From Pycnococcus provasolii (taxonomy: Eukaryota > Chlorophyta > Pseudoscourfieldiophyceae > Pseudoscourfieldiales > Pycnococcaceae): a DNA stretch of 64,000 bases. This document shows positions 38,098-49,246 of the stretch, piece by piece. Position numbers and translations under genes: made by a program. Positions within the stretch are counted from its first letter, which is position 1. Each line of letters starts with the position of its first letter. Location: the NCBI GenBank assembly GCA_938743325.2, contig OW568886.1, forward strand, positions 62,001 through 126,000, in the 5' to 3' direction. The notes under the pieces were generated by a model, which saw only the letters and a program-made list of their open reading frames with translations, was not told the DNA's origin and did not search any database.

Positions 38098-38496
38098 TCA
38101 CTCGTAGTACAGGCCGTAGACGGTCGCGACGCAGTAGATGTCCTCGGACTCGAACGTCTCCGCGACCATGTTGTCGACGGCGGTGTCCCAGAGGCACCGC
38201 GAGACGATTCGCTGGCACTGTCCTCGTTTCTGTCCGAGCGTGACGAGCACGACGAATTTGTACCTGTTAAATCCCAGTCCCTTGACCTGCTCCTTGATAC
38301 CGTCGCTGAGCTCCTTTGCGACTTGTGCGGTTTTGATGGGGTCGTACGCGTATCCCGTGAGTCGTTCCTTGAGCGCGTTGGTGACGATGTCTCGCACGGG
38401 CGCGCACCTGAACTTCTGCCCTGCGCCGTATCCCTCGGGACCTGTAATATAGGTATTTTCGTATATGATTTCCTTCGGCGGGCCGTCTTCCGCCAT
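38098..38496 (-). CDS. Tctex2-type dynein light chain (outer-arm LC2-like)
   Basis: 132 residues, a complete Tctex1/Tctex2-fold protein. The pattern VRDIVTNALKERLTGYAYDPIKTAQVAKELSDGIKEQVKGLGFNRYKFVVLVTLGQKRGQ..., then SRCLWDTAVDNMVAETFESEDIYCVATVYGLYYE, matches the family. The RYKxVVxVxxGQxRG and A(R/S)C(F/L)WD blocks are closest to Tctex2/LC2 of the axonemal outer arm as I recall it. These light chains dimerise on dynein intermediate chains. TCTEX1D2 or LC9 are alternatives. Together with the docking-complex gene it points to a motile flagellum. Confidence 0.88.
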   Translation of the reverse strand: MAEDGPPKEIIYENTYITGPEGYGAGQKFRCAPVRDIVTNALKERLTGYAYDPIKTAQVAKELSDGIKEQVKGLGFNRYKFVVLVTLGQKRGQCQRIVSRCLWDTAVDNMVAETFESEDIYCVATVYGLYYE

Positions 38497-39571
38497 GGCT
38501 GGAAACTACACTGAAAAGAAACACGAAAAGGCCGGCCTCTCAGAGACGAAGAGAGAGAGCAGGACGGCGACTCCCAGAACCTCCCCCCAGGAGAGGAGAG
38601 GACTAAAAGGGTTGCAAGAACGTGGCAACGGAACAACTGGGACCCGTGTTTTGGCGTGAGCCGTGAGGTTGGTTGGTTGGACAACGAACTCTGGTTGGAA
38701 CTCGACCAACGAGAACAGGCCGACGAGAAGAGGAGCGCCTAGTCTATTATCATCCGACGAGTCCCTAGTTCTTAGTCTAGTCTAGACTCGCATCGTTCGA
38801 CTAGACGAACTTCCCTCGCTAGTCTATTGACTGGACTCAGTGGACTGGCGTGAACCTTGTGGCTTGTGCAAGGAACCAACGTCAAACGTGGGAAAGAAAC
38901 TGAATGGTACTGAAGTCTGAAGGAGGCCTCTGAAACTGAAGTTAACGAGTTGCTGAGACTTGAGAGATTACCTGAGGCACACACACAGAGTCTGGACCGC
39001 GTAAGGTTATGAGAGGTGCCAGGCCGCGTAACCTTATTCGGATGCCCTCACCTTATTGGCCTACATATTCTATTGTGGTTACGATAGGACTCGCGTGAAG
39101 GCAGTATGTACTACCTTTAGGCTTTAGCAAGGTCGGAGAGCGAGTCCTTCCTTCCTAATAAAGAACGAAAGAAGGCCCTCGCGAGTCGCGAGAAGCTCTG
39201 CTCGAGGGCCTCTTGAAAGTTGAAGGCGAGGACGGCCGAGGCTCCTCGAGCGCGAGAACCAGGGAGGAGACTCGCGCTGGTTCTTGGTTCTTGGGAGAGG
39301 AGAGGGGAGAACAAGCAGAGACAGGAAGGACACTGCAACCCACGTTGTACATAATAGTCTTAGAACTACCACCGTGGCATCAGGAAATTTAGCAGTGCAC
39401 GCTGGTCTCGCTCTCGCCTCTCGCCTCTCGGACCGTTCAGCTCCCTCACCGTTCATTCAAGCGCGTATCCCCATCACAAAGTGAGACTGTCCCATTAGCC
39501 ATTAGGACCTCTCCCAAGTCAGCATAGCGTGAGGGCTTCCCTCTTATTACACCGGGAACGAGTTTAGAATA
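38497..39571. other. Divergent 1.07 kb spacer
   Basis: Between the light-chain gene and the large helical-repeat gene. It is rich in short direct and inverted repeats of CTAGTC/GACTAG (38735-38830), CTCGCGAG and CTCGAGGGCC (39178-39260). No tRNA-like box B (GGTTCGANNCC) or open frame with protein-like sequence was found. Confidence 0.5.
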
Positions 39572-42500
39572 ATGGACGCCGCGCTCGACTTCGTCGACGA
39601 CGACGACGACGACGACAACGACTCCGGAGCCTACGACTTCGACGAGGCGGTCGCGCAGGCGCAGCACACGCACGTCACGGTCAAGCAGGCAAAGGCGCAG
39701 GCAAAGGCGCAGGCGCGCAAGCGCATACTCTCGACGCAGGCGCCCACCGCCGTGCACACGCCCGTGAAGAATGCAGCCACCGCGGAAAGTGACGGCGCGC
39801 ACACGCCAGCGGCGCACGCGGCGCGCAGGGCTGCCAGGTATGCAGAAAAGGTCGCCGCGGAGATGAACGAGGTCAAGGCGTCGGGACAACCGCCAGGTGC
39901 GAGGAGGCCGCGAACTGCGCCAACGGCGAGGCCACGAAGCGGGCGCACGACGACAGCGGCGGACGCGACCGTGCCTCGTAGTAACGGCGGGCTGACGAAC
40001 GACGCCTCGGACTTGCCAGAACTTGACGCGCTTGACGTCGTCATTCCACGCAGAGATGACCACGACTACGACGTGCCGCTCGAGAGGTGCCGCAGGCGAA
40101 GCGCAAGGAACCTTGTTCGGGAGGTGATCTACCACCTATCGCACGCGGGCATTCTCGCGACGATAAGTCAAGCGGCGCCTTTCCTGTACGGAAAACGAGG
40201 GTTCGTGCAGCTCGTGAGACATGCAGCTGACCACGTCAACGAAACGGAAGGGGCTGTGGCTGACGCCGTCACGCGCTCCGAGCTTTGCCTGATATGCGTG
40301 GACCGACGTAGCGGCGTGCAAGACGCCATGTACGCCGCCCAGCGCCTGCTTGCCACCGCGGCGATCGCGCTCGTCGACGACGACGTAGTTGCAAAACCTT
40401 TGGATGACGAGGGAAGCCTCGCTTGGATTCCGTCGCCCGAGGAGGCGAAGGCGCTCATCAAGGACCTCAGATTCCGCGCCGTACATGCAGCCACAAACCG
40501 GGCAGATGCCGACTCCGCACAGCTTGCGTCCGCACTTCTTGCTTACCTGGGCCTCTGCTGGCTGGCGCTGTGCACGTGGCCAGACGCGTGCAAGGCAACA
40601 GCCGACGCGTTCCTGCGAAATCAGTTCGGAGTTGAGCTGCTCGACGTTTGTCGGGCCGGGTCGAATGCGCCGCGTCCCGTTCGGATCGCAGGCGCACGCG
40701 CGCTCGCCTTGATGGGAACGCCCGCAGGTCAAGGCGAGCGCGCTCGAGAAATGAGATCGGAAATCTGTGAGGCTGGGGCTGCTCGTATTATCGCGCATGC
40801 CGCTCGTTGCGTCAACGGAGATTTGGGCTTGGCGGAGAAAGTGCTGGATGCGGCGGGGTCGCTGTGTGCATCCTCCGCGCGCTTTCAGCGTGCGTTTGCA
40901 CACCCTCAGTTTGCAGATGGCGCCACCGTTGCCTCGCGCATCGCTGCGACTTGCATGCGTGCGCACGCCCTAGCGCAGCACTCTCGCGCATGTGCCTCGA
41001 GCGCGATCATGTGTGTGACGTGTGCCATGGAGCCGCCGGCAGCCACTCGCTTGGCACTCAAGTCGCAACACGTCGGTGGCGAGTTCACCGGCACTGCTCG
41101 TGGGCGCAAGCTGGATACTGCAAGTATGGTGGCTATTTCGATGGAAGCACTTGATGCATGTGCATCAGCAGCCGTGGCTGTTTGCGACGCGAACATCCAC
41201 CAGACGATTCGGTCAATCTTGCGCCCGCTGGAGGAATCACCAGGCATCGTTCCAAACGACTTTGAAGCGTTTAAATTGCTTGCCCTGCAGGAGGCGAGGG
41301 AAAAGTTTAATAATGCGAATACTGAGGAGGCGTTAACATTGACTTCTTCAGCCGCCGATACGGCTGTGCACAAGGAGAATACCCCGCGAGTTGCCACCGT
41401 GTACTACATCGTCCAAGCGCAACGCAATTCGGTGATGGCGATGCACGCTTTATGTGCCACGCCTCGTGGGAGAGCTGCATTGGTATACACGGCAGGCAAC
41501 AGTATGTTGAACGAATGCCTAGCCCGCATCATCCCGTCCCCCTTTGGTGGAACTCTGAGCGGGGATATTCGATTGATTGCCTACGATGCGTGCGCAAAGA
41601 TGGTGGACGCGTCGAATGGCATGCCAGTGCGCGAACTGCCGCCGCATCACGTGCTCGACAGACTGCACGAGCAAAGAGAGCCGAATCCTTTGCCTGCAAA
41701 ACCCACGAAGGATATCAGAGGTAATATGCCGCCTTCCACCGACAACGAGACGATGACGGACACGATGGATACGATGTGCGAAAATCTCTTTCGGCGGGTG
41801 GCGGTTTATGCCTTGCTTCTCCTTCCGCGCCATAGCACTGTTTCCACCCCGCGCCCGACCTCGGCACTGGACTCAAGTGCGATGGATCGGCAAACGGCAA
41901 TTGCGATATGCGCTCGTGGATCGGATGGTGGTGCAGCAGGCGTGCGCGACTCGCAGAGCAAGCTTTCAACAATGCTTAGGAAGCGTGAAGTGTCAGGTTG
42001 GTCTGCCCAAGAAGCTGAGGAGGAGATTGAAGGACTTCACAGTCTTCGCGCTGTGCACATGGCGCTGCGCAACAGCCTTGAGGCGCGGTCTGGTGCAACG
42101 ACCTGGTACGGCAAAGGGTCGCTGATGCGCATGCTTGCGACTGTTTTCCTTCACTTCAGCGAGGGAGTGGCTACCGAGCCGCTGCATGGATTCCGGCTCG
42201 AAGTGTGCCGTCAAGCAGCTATGTGCATGGAGTTGATGATGCGTGTGGCACAAAATGAGCACTGGATATATGCCATGATTCAGTTGTCAAAATCGGCGGA
42301 GGATGCAGAGTTAGCCCTGGCGAGCGCTAGTACCGGCGCCTCGCTGCCAACGGCTGAGGCGAGAAAGGATGCCACGCTTGCGCATCACCTGCTTCAGCGT
42401 GTGATCTCCGTCTCCTCATGCGACGATGTTTTGCTGCGACATTTTTGCACGCTGATGATAGGCACTTGGATGGGCCGCTGCTCAAATGCGTGCCACGCCG

Positions 42501-43096
42501 CATCGAATGTAGGATTGCTAAAGGCGATGTGTCAGGCGATATGTTCAGAAGCGGAGACTCGCGTGGTTCACCTGACACAGCTGCGTGTCGCCGCCGGCGC
42601 GGCGTTGGCAGAGAAACGCTACTGGCGCTGGCGAGGGGCAATATTAGCGGCATTGGCGCGATGCGCGGCGCACTTTTACCTTGGTCAAAAGGTTGATCGC
42701 GCCGCAACTGAGGCATTTGTTGAGGGCGATGGCGCCTTGGCGGTGGCAGCTCTACTTGCAAGTGGAGCAAGCCACCTCGCGAGCACGAGCGCTGTGCAAA
42801 GCGCCTCGCCATTCGAGGACGACGTTCTTGGCGGGACTGGCGGGCTGAGCAGTGACGAACGCGAGACGCCCGAAGCACTCGCCGTGGTGGAATTGTGCCG
42901 TGTTGCCGTGCAGCTGAGCGAGGCATCGGAAAGCGCCGCGCTCGACTTCAGAAATGCGAGTAAAGGCGCTGCGGTAGCGGCGCTGCTCAAGCTCTGCTGT
43001 GTGGCGAGTACGCTGCCTGACGCGCAGGATGGTGCGGCTGCCGCCCTTCGCGCAATTCGTGCCGCATACGAAGCACATTCCAAGGAGGGGGCGTGA
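39572..43096 (+). CDS. Large alpha-helical (ARM/HEAT-like) protein of unknown function
   Basis: 1,174 residues. An acidic Asp run (residues 9-16) is followed by a basic Ala/Gln/Arg-rich linker to about 180. From about 185 to the end the sequence is almost entirely amphipathic helices with irregular 40-residue spacing, as in armadillo or HEAT solenoids: HVNETEGAVADAVTRSELCLICVDRRSGVQDAMYAAQRLLATAAIALV ... PRPVRIAGARALALMGTPAGQGERA ... VHMALRNSLEARSG. No transmembrane segment or catalytic motif. I do not recognise an orthologue; solenoid proteins of this size include importin-, ciliary- and centrosome-related scaffolds. The start is the first ATG, about 10 bp after an in-frame stop. Confidence 0.8.
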   Translation: MDAALDFVDDDDDDDNDSGAYDFDEAVAQAQHTHVTVKQAKAQAKAQARKRILSTQAPTAVHTPVKNAATAESDGAHTPAAHAARRAARYAEKVAAEMNEVKASGQPPGARRPRTAPTARPRSGRTTTAADATVPRSNGGLTNDASDLPELDALDVVIPRRDDHDYDVPLERCRRRSARNLVREVIYHLSHAGILATISQAAPFLYGKRGFVQLVRHAADHVNETEGAVADAVTRSELCLICVDRRSGVQDAMYAAQRLLATAAIALVDDDVVAKPLDDEGSLAWIPSPEEAKALIKDLRFRAVHAATNRADADSAQLASALLAYLGLCWLALCTWPDACKATADAFLRNQFGVELLDVCRAGSNAPRPVRIAGARALALMGTPAGQGERAREMRSEICEAGAARIIAHAARCVNGDLGLAEKVLDAAGSLCASSARFQRAFAHPQFADGATVASRIAATCMRAHALAQHSRACASSAIMCVTCAMEPPAATRLALKSQHVGGEFTGTARGRKLDTASMVAISMEALDACASAAVAVCDANIHQTIRSILRPLEESPGIVPNDFEAFKLLALQEAREKFNNANTEEALTLTSSAADTAVHKENTPRVATVYYIVQAQRNSVMAMHALCATPRGRAALVYTAGNSMLNECLARIIPSPFGGTLSGDIRLIAYDACAKMVDASNGMPVRELPPHHVLDRLHEQREPNPLPAKPTKDIRGNMPPSTDNETMTDTMDTMCENLFRRVAVYALLLLPRHSTVSTPRPTSALDSSAMDRQTAIAICARGSDGGAAGVRDSQSKLSTMLRKREVSGWSAQEAEEEIEGLHSLRAVHMALRNSLEARSGATTWYGKGSLMRMLATVFLHFSEGVATEPLHGFRLEVCRQAAMCMELMMRVAQNEHWIYAMIQLSKSAEDAELALASASTGASLPTAEARKDATLAHHLLQRVISVSSCDDVLLRHFCTLMIGTWMGRCSNACHAASNVGLLKAMCQAICSEAETRVVHLTQLRVAAGAALAEKRYWRWRGAILAALARCAAHFYLGQKVDRAATEAFVEGDGALAVAALLASGASHLASTSAVQSASPFEDDVLGGTGGLSSDERETPEALAVVELCRVAVQLSEASESAALDFRNASKGAAVAALLKLCCVASTLPDAQDGAAAALRAIRAAYEAHSKEGA

Positions 43097-43140
43097 TAGT
43101 GTTTCCATAGTGATTTTCTTTGTAACATGTTGTGATTAGA

Positions 43141-44409
43141 TTACGAATGCGTCTCGTGTGCAACCATCATTCGTTGTCCCATCACCTCGCGCCATGCTGC
43201 AAATTTGCGCACGTAGAAATGTTCCGAGTCCGCGGCGCGGCCCGTGCGTATGCTTTCGGCGACGCTGCGCCCCTCCTCGGTCGACGTGTCCATCAGACCG
43301 AAGAGCTCAACGCGCGTGCGCACCGGTCCAACGAGCGCGGCAGCTAAGACAAATGTTGACCATCCCGGGCACGCGGCGAGGATCACGCGGCATCGTGACA
43401 ATTCAAAGAACTCGTCTACGGATCGAGCACCGTCCTCGAGAGAGCGTTCTCGCTGCTCACGCCTCTGCTCGCCGGTGCTTGCCACCACGCCAACACCTCG
43501 AGACGTCAGCGCATCGTGCGTGACGTCTAGCCATCTGACGTCCTCCGTGAAGATTCGCACGGGCCTTTCGGCTGAGGTGATATTTCTACGGTCGCGTATT
43601 TGAGCCGCTCGGTCCGCCGCGGCGAGCACCGCCGCGCGCAGCTTATCCTGTGCATCCTGTGAGAGAGCCTTGTCGGAAGCACGCACATGGACACAGATTC
43701 CGCGTGGGAGGTACCGCGCGCTGCTTGCCGACTTGGTTGAGCGCGCAAGCTGCTTGTAATTCTTCTCCGTCATCGTCGTAAGGTAAGCGGCCCGCGCCTT
43801 CTCGGTCGCAGCGTTTACGTCTCGAAATTGATTTAAATTTGGGGCATGCTTCGCCGCGGCGTTCGCGACGGCATCGACAAAGCTTGCTTCGCGGAGGCGT
43901 GCGGGAGTGACCGTGGCGAACCGCGTAAAGAGCATGCCGTTGGTACCCCAGAACTCTGTTTGCGGTATATCTCTGGAAGGAACGAACTCGCACAGATGTG
44001 TTGATGGTGCCGGTCTTTTTTCTTTTCCCTGGAGTGACAAGTGCACACCGGTGCCGAGGTGCAGAAGGTTTGGGTCATAGCAGAACGCGAGTCCTTGGTT
44101 ATCCCAGTCCGTGCCACACGGCCACGTGGTGTGAAACGCCGGCGAAGCTCGCGAAGGCGTTTCTCTCGCGGCGTCGAACGCGCTTTGTCGTGCTTTTGTC
44201 ATGAGCTGGAAAGCCCACAGGTCCATGAGTCTGTCACCGAGTCCGCAACCTTTCATTTCGTCCCACGCGGGATCAAAGACGGCTAGTAAAGACGAGCCGT
44301 CGTCGGAGGAGCACGGCCACGTGTCGGCCACGGAGGATGCGGCGCACTCGGCAACACAGGCGGCCAAGACGACGACGACGAGCACTGCCAGTAAGTGGTA
44401 AGTCGCCAT
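43141..44409 (-). CDS. Secretory-pathway glycosyltransferase-like protein (fucosyltransferase fold)
   Basis: 422 residues from the ATG of MATYHLLAVL. Residues 5-24 are a signal peptide or signal anchor. The body has the marks of GT-B fucosyltransferase-type enzymes (NodZ/FUT8/O-fucosyltransferase group): GCGLGDRLMDLWAFQLM at 54-70 (Gly-rich donor loop with Arg60), HVRASDK at 241-247 (the HxRxxD motif whose Arg binds GDP-fucose), and near the C-terminus SVDEFFELSRCRVILAACPGWSTFVLAAALVG (conserved SSxFS-like helix). Four or more Cys suggest disulphides. GDP-fucose as donor is inferred, and the acceptor is unknown. The start is supported by a good signal sequence; the open frame upstream has no ATG. 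Confidence 0.6.
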   Translation of the reverse strand: MATYHLLAVLVVVVLAACVAECAASSVADTWPCSSDDGSSLLAVFDPAWDEMKGCGLGDRLMDLWAFQLMTKARQSAFDAARETPSRASPAFHTTWPCGTDWDNQGLAFCYDPNLLHLGTGVHLSLQGKEKRPAPSTHLCEFVPSRDIPQTEFWGTNGMLFTRFATVTPARLREASFVDAVANAAAKHAPNLNQFRDVNAATEKARAAYLTTMTEKNYKQLARSTKSASSARYLPRGICVHVRASDKALSQDAQDKLRAAVLAAADRAAQIRDRRNITSAERPVRIFTEDVRWLDVTHDALTSRGVGVVASTGEQRREQRERSLEDGARSVDEFFELSRCRVILAACPGWSTFVLAAALVGPVRTRVELFGLMDTSTEEGRSVAESIRTGRAADSEHFYVRKFAAWREVMGQRMMVAHETHS

Positions 44410-44480
44410 CGCTGTCAACTTGACAAGTATGTACACAAGTGTGACTGGACTAACCTTAAGCGGTTTGGGTTGCGCAAACC

Positions 44481-44489
44481 AACCCCTAA
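44481..44489 (-). promoter_or_regulatory. AACCCCTAA element upstream of glycosyltransferase-like gene
   Basis: Located about 70 bp upstream of the start at 44409 and about 145 bp before the divergent start at 44633. Confidence 0.4.
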
Positions 44490-44590
44490 ACCAAACTCTC
44501 TCCCTCCGAGCCATTCTGAGCCAACAAACCCCCAATTCACGCTCTCAGAGAGTCGTTCTCGGCCACACACTTGTCTTGTAAACTTCCCTC

Positions 44591-44626
44591 GCGTCGCATC
44601 GCGTCGCATCGCATCGCGTCGCGTCA
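44591..44626. repeat. (TCGCA/TCGCG)n pentanucleotide repeat
   Basis: Seven pentamers directly before the ATG at 44633. Confidence 0.9.
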
Positions 44627-44632
44627 CGTGCC

Positions 44633-45286
44633 ATGCCCGTCGTCGCAGCTCGCTTAAAGGGGGTTAGGGGCACTCGCACGCCTGCTTCTCGGCATAAACG
44701 CAAGGCTAGTAGCACCGTTAGCAGGACCGTGCGCACTTCCGCCGTCCTGGACGCGTACGGAAACGAGTTTGTGCCTCAGGCTGTCGACGCGTCAGTCGTG
44801 CAAAGCCAACTCGCCGTTATCGGGGCGTCTGTCGGACTTGCGGCGTACTGGTGGTACGTCTTAGTGCCGAGCGAGCGAGGGGCACTGTCGCGCGAAAAGC
44901 GAAAGGGGGAACTGCGCGCATACCTGGAGGATCTCGATCGAGAGGCGGCAGCTGCGGGAACTACGCTGAAAGGATCAAAGCGATTGGAGAGATGGTTTTA
45001 CGAAGACTGGCTGCGACGAATGCCGGGAGGAGAGTACAAGAAAGTGCGCGCTGCGAAAGAGGAGGAAGCGGCAGCGGCAGCGGCAGCCTTTGTTGCTTCT
45101 GCTTCTGCTGAGGAAGGCGTTGAGGCGACACCGAAGCAAGAGGAACTTGAGGTTGGTACACTGTGGAGCACCGCCCCTGGCGAGGGTGGAGTGACGCCAA
45201 ATTTCTGGTCGTTCGACAACCCCATTGTTGCAGCGTTCACCGCGGTCGTGGCGGCCGGTATGTTTTCGCAGCTTGCAAGCTTGTGA
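44633..45286 (+). CDS. Plastid-targeted two-span membrane protein, unknown function
   Basis: 217 residues. The first ~38 are Arg/Thr/Ser-rich without acidic residues, like a chloroplast transit peptide. One hydrophobic span (QLAVIGASVGLAAYWWYVLV, about 58-78) is followed by a conserved-looking block, PSERGALSREKRKGELRAYLEDLDRE, then RLERWFYEDWLRR. After an Ala/Glu-rich linker a second span (NPIVAAFTAVVAAGMFSQLA) ends the protein. The WFYxDWL and LSREKRKGELRxYL blocks resemble uncharacterised thylakoid or envelope proteins of land plants and algae, but I cannot name one. It is divergently arranged with the glycosyltransferase-like gene. Confidence 0.75.
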   Translation: MPVVAARLKGVRGTRTPASRHKRKASSTVSRTVRTSAVLDAYGNEFVPQAVDASVVQSQLAVIGASVGLAAYWWYVLVPSERGALSREKRKGELRAYLEDLDREAAAAGTTLKGSKRLERWFYEDWLRRMPGGEYKKVRAAKEEEAAAAAAAFVASASAEEGVEATPKQEELEVGTLWSTAPGEGGVTPNFWSFDNPIVAAFTAVVAAGMFSQLASL

Positions 45287-45368
45287 ATTTTCTATTTGTT
45301 TTTAATGTGATGATTTGTTGATATAACAGAGAAGGAAACGTGTACGTGTCGCGGTCACCCAACCCATT

Positions 45369-45806
45369 TCACTTTGCTTTTTCCGCCTTTTGCGCCTCCT
45401 CGAGCCTGTGCAACTTCGTACACAACGCAGCGACACGTGCGAGCAGGTACCACATGACGAGTGCGAACAGGCTAATCCACCAGTTTCTATCCGCGCGCCA
45501 CCTCCTCGCGAGCACTTGCATTCTCTGTGCAGGACTCATGAGCGACTCGTCTGCGATATCCTTTTCGTTCAGTAGGCGTAGGCACGTTGCCGTGCACGAC
45601 AGGAAGACGACGCTCACTACGAAAACGAACGCGTAGACGAGTCGAAACGACGACGACCCTAAAGAGACACGCGTGCTCATTATGCTCGCCGTCGATCGCA
45701 AGACGGTGCGTCTGACCCACTGGGCACCTGGGAACGTCAGTAAGAATAACAATGTAAGAGGTAAAGGGAGCATCGTGTACAGGAACCACTGCCAAGCAGC
45801 GCCCAT
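45369..45806 (-). CDS. BAP31/BAP29-like ER membrane protein
   Basis: 145 residues with three hydrophobic spans at about 5-25, 53-73 and 108-128. The last loop, SPAQRMQVLARRWRADRNWWISLFALVMWYLLARVAALCTKLHRLEEAQKAEKAK, matches the BAP31 pattern (KxFRAQRNxYISGFxLFL..R followed by a coiled-coil helix). BAP31/Yet proteins sit in the ER and help sort and export membrane proteins. The coiled-coil tail is short, more like yeast Yet or plant forms than human BAP31. Neighbouring gene order gives no further hint. Confidence 0.8.
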   Translation of the reverse strand: MGAAWQWFLYTMLPLPLTLLFLLTFPGAQWVRRTVLRSTASIMSTRVSLGSSSFRLVYAFVFVVSVVFLSCTATCLRLLNEKDIADESLMSPAQRMQVLARRWRADRNWWISLFALVMWYLLARVAALCTKLHRLEEAQKAEKAK

Positions 45807-45929
45807 GCTGAAAGTTCCTAAAGGTTAACGAAAACGTTTGCCACAAGACAAGCTGGTTCAAACACTGTGTTGCGCAACGGGCTTTCGAAAGAAACCCAAA
45901 AGAATTCGGAGAACAAAAACGAGCAGCTT

Positions 45930-46062
45930 CCTCTAACCCTAACGTAACCCTAACGTAACCCTAAAGGCTAACATCCGAACCCGTATGTAACCCTAGCCCA
46001 TAACCCTAACTCATAACCCTAACCCTATCTCATAACCCTAACCCGTAACCCTAACCCAAGTT
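45930..46062. repeat. Degenerate CCCTAA (telomere-like) tract
   Basis: A dozen or so AACCCTAA units with spacers (CGT, CAT, AGC, CTCAT), 125-255 bp upstream of the BAP31-like start and just downstream of CTP synthase. Gene-flanked, so interstitial. The repeat class is TTAGGG, not the TTTAGGG common in plants. Confidence 0.85.
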
Positions 46063-46133
46063 TGAAATCTTGATGGTGAAAAACCTTTCTTCTCTTTTTT
46101 ACTCAAGTGTTCGCCTGCTTTGAATCCGCCGTT

Positions 46134-48367
<2,234 letters not shown>

Positions 48368-49246
48368 ATGGCGTTCTCGTCGTTACCACCACATGTGCGC
48401 ATCACGCCGTGGAAAACATGGCACGAATGGGCACACGTGTACGCCCTACTGTACGCACAAACATCACGAGAAAGAAACGAAGGCGCAGCTGTCGTCGCAA
48501 TGTGGAGAGCAAGAGGACGCCTGCCCGTCGCGGCCGATGGAACCGCGTGGCTCGTCGAGGCACTTGCCGCAGGAGAGGCGGCGCCACCCCAAGCAGCGGC
48601 GCACCATAGGGTAGTGCGCAGCGCAATTGCGCTTTCCATCGCGAGGCTCGTCTCCGCCGTGGCTGACGCGAGGCAAACGCGAAGATTCGCAAGCTCCGTG
48701 AGAGAACTCGTCACAGGAGACGCACAGGGCGCCATGCCACCGCTGCTTGTGGACATCAGACACGCCGTGCACCACGACGTGCTTCCTTCGCTCGACCTTC
48801 TGCGCACAGCAGCCAGTGTGGCTCTGCAGTGGTGTGACGAACGATACTGGGCGCCGCAGCTTGCACGCGTTCGGCGGGCTCAAGAAACCGTGGAGAAAAG
48901 TGTTGCCGAGTTGCTGAGCACCTCAGAAAGAAAGTTGGCAAATGCGCCTGCCGGGCGTGCGGCTAGGGCGGCTCTTGACCTTGGAGTTAATCGCTATGAC
49001 GCGCCACCACCTTCTATCGTGCAGGCGCTCAAGCTCAAGGCTGATATCGCGGCTGGCGAAGCACAATTTGCGGCTGAATGCCTTTCTGCGGCGCTTGCTC
49101 GTGCGGGCTGCAACGGATGCACTGCGGAGGCGATCCTCCGTGCAGCTAGCGGGAACAACGGCACACCTCCACCTCCGGTGTCGACAGGTAACGTCGCTGC
49201 GTGGACGCGCGTCGACGAATGGGTGCCAAGGCCGCTTGGCCTATGA
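48368..49246 (+). CDS. LAS1: LAS1-like pre-rRNA processing endoribonuclease
   Basis: 292 residues from the ATG of MAFSSLPPHVRITPWKTWHEW. Las1 cleaves ITS2 of pre-rRNA with the polynucleotide kinase Grc3. WKTWHEWAHVYALLYA is the N-terminal block. The HEPN nuclease motif is LLVDIRHAVHHDVLPSLDLLRTAASVALQW, with the R-x4-H pair Arg131 and His136 and the LPS element that follows in all Las1 proteins. The C-terminal part is short compared with yeast or human and lacks the long Grc3-binding tail, so it resembles a minimal HEPN-only form. Codon usage is normal for the window. Confidence 0.9.
   Translation: MAFSSLPPHVRITPWKTWHEWAHVYALLYAQTSRERNEGAAVVAMWRARGRLPVAADGTAWLVEALAAGEAAPPQAAAHHRVVRSAIALSIARLVSAVADARQTRRFASSVRELVTGDAQGAMPPLLVDIRHAVHHDVLPSLDLLRTAASVALQWCDERYWAPQLARVRRAQETVEKSVAELLSTSERKLANAPAGRAARAALDLGVNRYDAPPPSIVQALKLKADIAAGEAQFAAECLSAALARAGCNGCTAEAILRAASGNNGTPPPPVSTGNVAAWTRVDEWVPRPLGL

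Noticed and set aside
38497-39571. tRNA or other structured RNA gene in the repeat-rich spacer
   Set aside because: No box A/box B pair or cloverleaf found by eye; the inverted repeats are short and scattered.
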